Below the pieces are notes generated by a model that was given only the letters and a program-made list of their open reading frames with translations, searched no databases and had not been told where the DNA came from. From Candidatus Aminicenantota bacterium (GTDB taxonomy: Bacteria > Acidobacteriota > Aminicenantia > Aminicenantales > UBA8522): a stretch of 9,542 bases of DNA. The stretch is from positions 1 through 9,542 of the forward strand of contig DQHV01000280.1 in the NCBI GenBank assembly GCA_003524335.1, given 5' to 3'. A program made the translations under genes and the position numbers. Shown one piece after another: positions 6,867 through 9,542 of the stretch. The stretch's first letter is position 1. Each line of letters starts with the position of its first letter.

Positions 6867-8075
6867 TCAGACCAGGACATGCTGGATCTTTCCCGGATCG
6901 ACGACGCCGAGTCCGAGCCGCTCGGCATAACGAAGGTAATCCGTGAACTTGGGATGTTCATTGACCTTGATGCCCATGCCCTTCCGTTTGGCCACAATGG
7001 CCCGGTGGCAGACCATGTCCAGGGCGAAGGGGTCGGTGGACAGATAAAGGGTGTTAAGCCAATAGGCGAACTTGCCCTCGTAATCCGGGCCCCCTTCATA
7101 CTGGCCCCGGAGCCCGTCCGTGATATTCAGGACGAGCTTGTCCCTGAGCGCGGGAAAGGCCATCACTTCCGTATTGACATCAAAGAACAAAGGCCCGTGA
7201 AGCCTGTTGGTGTTGCAGACGGCCCCGTAGCCGAGGTTCTTGGTGGCCATCGAGATCCCGTTTCCCGTGTTTTTAAAAACCGGGACATTGATGATCTTGG
7301 TCAACCGTTTGGTCAGCAATTTGCCGAAATAGGAGAATTTTCCATTGAAGACATGCTGGTTGAGATAGGCGCTGTCTTTGGGCCCTTCGACATCGGCCCA
7401 GTAGTACGCCTCTTGGTCGAAGTTGTCGACGCTGACATGAGTCCCCTCGGACCTCAGCCAGCGGCTGTTATCCTGGGTTTTGCCCATGGCGGCCGCCTCA
7501 TCCATGGTTTGGAGGCCCTCGATTCCGACCCCTGGATACCTCTCCGGCGTGAATCCGGCGTCTTTGAGCATATAATCGAAACGGTCCCAGATGATGATGT
7601 TTCCGCGGCGGAGCCCGCCGGCGACGAGCCAGTCGATAAGGGCGTCCACGACCTCGAGATGGGTGCTGATCGTCCCCGGGCCGACCGGGTTGACTTTGAT
7701 TCCGACGACATCGTCCTTACGGAAGAGTAGAGCGAAGCTGTCCTTCCCGCTCTTCTTTGTCAAACCGCCCAGCCCTTTTTCAAACATCCGGTAGACCACT
7801 TTGGCTACAGCCTTGTCGTCTTTGATGGCCCCGGCATCCCGGACTTCGACGACTCGGCCGGGGAAGAGCCCGGGCAGCGAATATTTAGTTTTGGGAACTT
7901 TGATGGCTTCCTCGATATTGGTTTTCGGCCTTGGGGGCGGAGCGGGCGTTTGTTGGGCGAGAGCGCTCAGGGAGCGGTTCCCCAGCCAGAGCCCGATGCC
8001 CGCGGCACCGCCTATCTTCAAGAAATCGCGCCGGTCCAGATTCTCCCGCAGCACCAGCGAACGGTATCCGCTCAT
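6867..8075 (-). CDS. Tat-exported DUF362 domain protein
   Basis: A 402-residue protein that starts with a twin-arginine signal: RRDFLKIGG at residues 15-23, then a hydrophobic stretch and a likely cleavage site after SALA (about residue 40), followed by a Pro-rich linker. Tat export usually means folding, often with a cofactor, before transport. The body matches DUF362 proteins: FRKDDVVGIKVNPVG (118-132), INVPVFKNTGNG followed by MATKNLGYG (around 270-285), LNITDGLRGQYEGG, and the C-terminal STDPFALDMVC motif. DUF362 has no firmly established biochemical role; some members carry ferredoxin-type cysteine clusters, but here only two cysteines are visible (in AVCNT and DMVCH), so no [4Fe-4S] motif is present. 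The ATG at 8075-8073 is preceded by a tandem AGGAGA. It is the first of two likely co-transcribed exported proteins and lies 136 bp after glgA. Confidence 0.85.
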   Translation of the reverse strand: MSGYRSLVLRENLDRRDFLKIGGAAGIGLWLGNRSLSALAQQTPAPPPRPKTNIEEAIKVPKTKYSLPGLFPGRVVEVRDAGAIKDDKAVAKVVYRMFEKGLGGLTKKSGKDSFALLFRKDDVVGIKVNPVGPGTISTHLEVVDALIDWLVAGGLRRGNIIIWDRFDYMLKDAGFTPERYPGVGIEGLQTMDEAAAMGKTQDNSRWLRSEGTHVSVDNFDQEAYYWADVEGPKDSAYLNQHVFNGKFSYFGKLLTKRLTKIINVPVFKNTGNGISMATKNLGYGAVCNTNRLHGPLFFDVNTEVMAFPALRDKLVLNITDGLRGQYEGGPDYEGKFAYWLNTLYLSTDPFALDMVCHRAIVAKRKGMGIKVNEHPKFTDYLRYAERLGLGVVDPGKIQHVLV

Positions 8076-8096
8076 TTTATTCTCCTTTCTCCTTTT
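8076..8096 (-). promoter_or_regulatory. Tandem Shine-Dalgarno for the DUF362 gene
   Basis: Reading the minus strand towards the ATG at 8075, two perfect copies of the 7-bp unit AAGGAGA occur back to back (8088-8094 and 8081-8087). The proximal one lies 5 nt from the start codon, an ordinary SD spacing, and fixes this ATG as the start. The distal copy is 12 nt away and is probably redundant, or serves as a standby ribosome site. Confidence 0.75.
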
Positions 8097-8125
8097 ACTC
8101 TAGCCATCCACCAGGGCCTGTGCAA
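8097..8125 (-). promoter_or_regulatory. Possible sigma-70-type promoter for the DUF362/DUF6599 pair
   Basis: On the minus strand, TTGCAC (8125-8120) and TAGAGT (8102-8097) are separated by exactly 17 bp. The -35 matches consensus at 3 of 6 positions and the -10 at 4 of 6, so the match is weak. It is supported by the 136-bp gap after glgA and the fitting position just upstream of the start codon. A start about 7 nt downstream of the -10 would place the transcript 5' end within the distal SD copy, leaving a very short leader. The call is tentative. Confidence 0.3.
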
Positions 8126-8211
8126 GAGAAAAAAGCCGCAGCAGTGAAGTGACAAGACGACGCCAGGGGCGTGATCGTGGGCAACGGCAGCCCCGATTTG
8201 TCTATTGCGGG
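8126..8211 (-). other. Intergenic sequence between glgA and the DUF362 gene; no strong terminator seen
   Basis: After the glgA stop (TAG, 8214-8212) the minus strand carries GGGGC and later GCCCC separated by about 19 nt, and further on a T-rich stretch after TGCTGCGGC. The two elements are not adjacent in the way an intrinsic terminator requires, so I do not call one. Read-through from glgA into the two downstream genes is possible. Nothing else is recognised here. Confidence 0.4.
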
Positions 8212-9542
8212 CTAAAAAGTGGAAAGCCTCTGGTAGAGGCGGAGGTATTCGCGGGCCGACATCTCCCAGGAGAAATCACAGGCCATGGCCCTTTGGACGA
8301 GTTGACGCCAGTGCTCTTTTTGTCGATGGACGGTGATCGCCTTCTTCAAAGATGAGAGCAGGGCGGCCGATGAGTACTCCTGGAACCTGAACCCGTTTCC
8401 GGTTCCCCGGGCGGGATCATGCTCCTGGATGGTATCGTCCAAGCCGCCGGTTGCTCGGACCACCGGGACCGTGCCGTAGCGGAGGCTGTACATCTGGGTC
8501 AGGCCGCAGGGCTCATACCGGGAAGGGATGAGAAACATGTCGCTCCCGGCATAGATTTTGTGGGAGAGGGATTCATCGAAAGCAATCTTCAGCCCTAATG
8601 ATCCGGGAAACTTCTCCCGGGCTGCCCGCAAAGCCTTTTGGAACACCTCTTCTCCCGTGCCCAGCACGACAAGGACAGCCCCCATCTTGAAGATCTCTTC
8701 CAAGGATTCGCAGACGATATCAAACCCCTTCTGGCCGGCCAGGCGGGAGACCATACCGACGACTGGGCATTCTTCCTTCACCCCGTCCAATGAAAAAGAC
8801 CTGAGCAGGTCTTTCTTGCATTCTTTTTTCCCATCCAGGTAGGTCGGGTCGAACGGCCGGATGATGAACTTGTCGGTGGCCGGGTTCCAATCGGCGTAGT
8901 CGACGCCGTTGAGAATGCCGAAGAGACGATCGCGGCGCTTCCTCAGGAGGCCGTCCAAGCGGAAGCCGAACTCCGGCGTCTGAATCTCCTGGCTGTACCG
9001 TCTGCTGACCGTGCTGACAGCCGTGGAATAGAGGATCCCTGCCTTGAGGTAGTTGACTTTCCCGTAGAACTCCAGGTCCTCCATGCTGAAGAGGGTATCG
9101 GGAAGGCCGATCCGGCCGAGCAGGTCTTTTTCGAACAATCCCTGGTAGGCAAGGTTATGGATCGTGAAAAGAGTGCGGGTGTAGGCGAAAAAAGGGTCCT
9201 GGGAATAGACGAACTTCAGCAAGGCCAGGGCGATGGCCGCCTGCCAGTCATGCGCATGGATGACGTCGGGTCGGAAATTCAGATGTCTGAGCGTCTCCAG
9301 GGCGGCCTTAGAGAAGAAAGCGAAGCGTTCTCCGTTGTCGGGATAGTCGCCTTGGGGGGTGCCGTAAAGAAAATCTCGGTCGAAATATTCATCTCTCTCG
9401 ATCATCAGGAAGCCGAGCGTGCCCACTCCCGACTCCCAGACGGAAAAAGACACCTTTTCTCCGTTCCAGTCCAGCTCGAGGCTCTCGATGACCCTTCGGA
9501 GCGGAAGGTTTCTCTTTTTCGTTTCCCGGTAGAGAGGCACGA
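8212..9542 (-). CDS. glgA: Glycogen synthase (ADP-glucose type, GT5), N-terminus cut by window edge
   Basis: GlgA extends alpha-1,4-glucan chains from ADP-glucose. About 442 residues are visible; full-length GT5 synthases are about 480, so roughly the first 40-50 residues, including the KTGGL substrate loop, lie beyond the right edge. The GTG at 9540-9538 encodes an internal Val of a VPLY motif, not the start. Motifs, numbered within the visible part, are HAHDWQAA (95-102), FTIHNLAYQGLF (125-136), GILNGVDYADWNP (208-220), SRLAGQKG (265-272) with the ADP-binding Arg/Lys pair, and SRYEPCGLTQMYSLRYGTVP (340-359), which holds the expected catalytic Glu343 (E. coli Glu377 equivalent), then GGLDDTI. 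The frame is intact up to TAG 8214-8212. It lies on the opposite strand from glgC and the branching enzyme, so the pathway is split into convergent transcription units. Confidence 0.95.
   Translation of the reverse strand, partial: VPLYRETKKRNLPLRRVIESLELDWNGEKVSFSVWESGVGTLGFLMIERDEYFDRDFLYGTPQGDYPDNGERFAFFSKAALETLRHLNFRPDVIHAHDWQAAIALALLKFVYSQDPFFAYTRTLFTIHNLAYQGLFEKDLLGRIGLPDTLFSMEDLEFYGKVNYLKAGILYSTAVSTVSRRYSQEIQTPEFGFRLDGLLRKRRDRLFGILNGVDYADWNPATDKFIIRPFDPTYLDGKKECKKDLLRSFSLDGVKEECPVVGMVSRLAGQKGFDIVCESLEEIFKMGAVLVVLGTGEEVFQKALRAAREKFPGSLGLKIAFDESLSHKIYAGSDMFLIPSRYEPCGLTQMYSLRYGTVPVVRATGGLDDTIQEHDPARGTGNGFRFQEYSSAALLSSLKKAITVHRQKEHWRQLVQRAMACDFSWEMSAREYLRLYQRLSTF

Noticed and set aside
6879..7730. 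A 283-codon plus-strand frame opposite the DUF362 gene
   Set aside because: The minus-strand gene has a Tat signal, a tandem SD and DUF362 motifs. The plus frame has no such support and lacks a domain I recognise.
8140..8211. Intrinsic terminator after glgA
   Set aside because: GGGGC/GCCCC has a loop of about 19 nt and no adjoining T tract; the T-rich stretch further on is not preceded by a matching stem.
1..9542. Defence system, CRISPR array, insertion sequence or prophage genes
   Set aside because: No repeats with spacers, transposase, integrase or phage genes were seen; every sizeable coding region is accounted for by metabolic, signalling or exported proteins.

Overview
The window looks like bacterial chromosome of moderately high GC content, densely coded, with no mobile element, RNA gene or CRISPR array visible. 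The gene set (tandem GH57 enzymes, a Tat-exported DUF362 protein and an exported protein resembling the DUF6599 family) suggests an uncultured, possibly thermophilic or anaerobic lineage near Candidatus Aminicenantes/Acidobacteriota. That placement is an inference from gene content only, with low to moderate confidence.

Left part (1-5959, + strand): six genes packed as one probable operon, each overlapping the next or separated by 3 bp. In order they are: the C-terminal end of a GH57 amylase/4-alpha-glucanotransferase (cut by the window edge); a complete GH57 glucan branching enzyme-like protein; glgC (ADP-glucose pyrophosphorylase); a soluble GAF-containing histidine kinase; a stand-alone receiver (CheY-like) response regulator; and a GalT-family nucleotidylyltransferase. 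The operon couples storage-glucan synthesis and remodelling to a two-component signalling pair.

Right part (5908-9542, - strand): three genes converge on the operon. Reading in their own direction, they are a 5'-truncated glgA (glycogen synthase), a 136-bp gap with a possible promoter and a tandem Shine-Dalgarno sequence, a Tat-exported DUF362 protein, and a Sec-exported DUF6599-like protein. The coding end of the last gene overlaps the end of galT by 52 bp, tail to tail.

How the genes fit: GlgC makes ADP-glucose, GlgA polymerises it, the GH57 branching enzyme would add alpha-1,6 branches, and the upstream GH57 enzyme would trim or rearrange alpha-1,4 chains. The GalT-like enzyme may feed hexose phosphates into, or drain nucleotide sugars from, the same pool. 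The kinase and receiver are most plausibly regulators of this metabolism, but the receiver has no DNA-binding domain, so the output is unknown. The two exported proteins have no evident link to glycogen. The least expected element is the translationally coupled two-component pair inside the glycogen operon, whose kinase has an H-Q instead of an H-E/D at its phospho-acceptor site.
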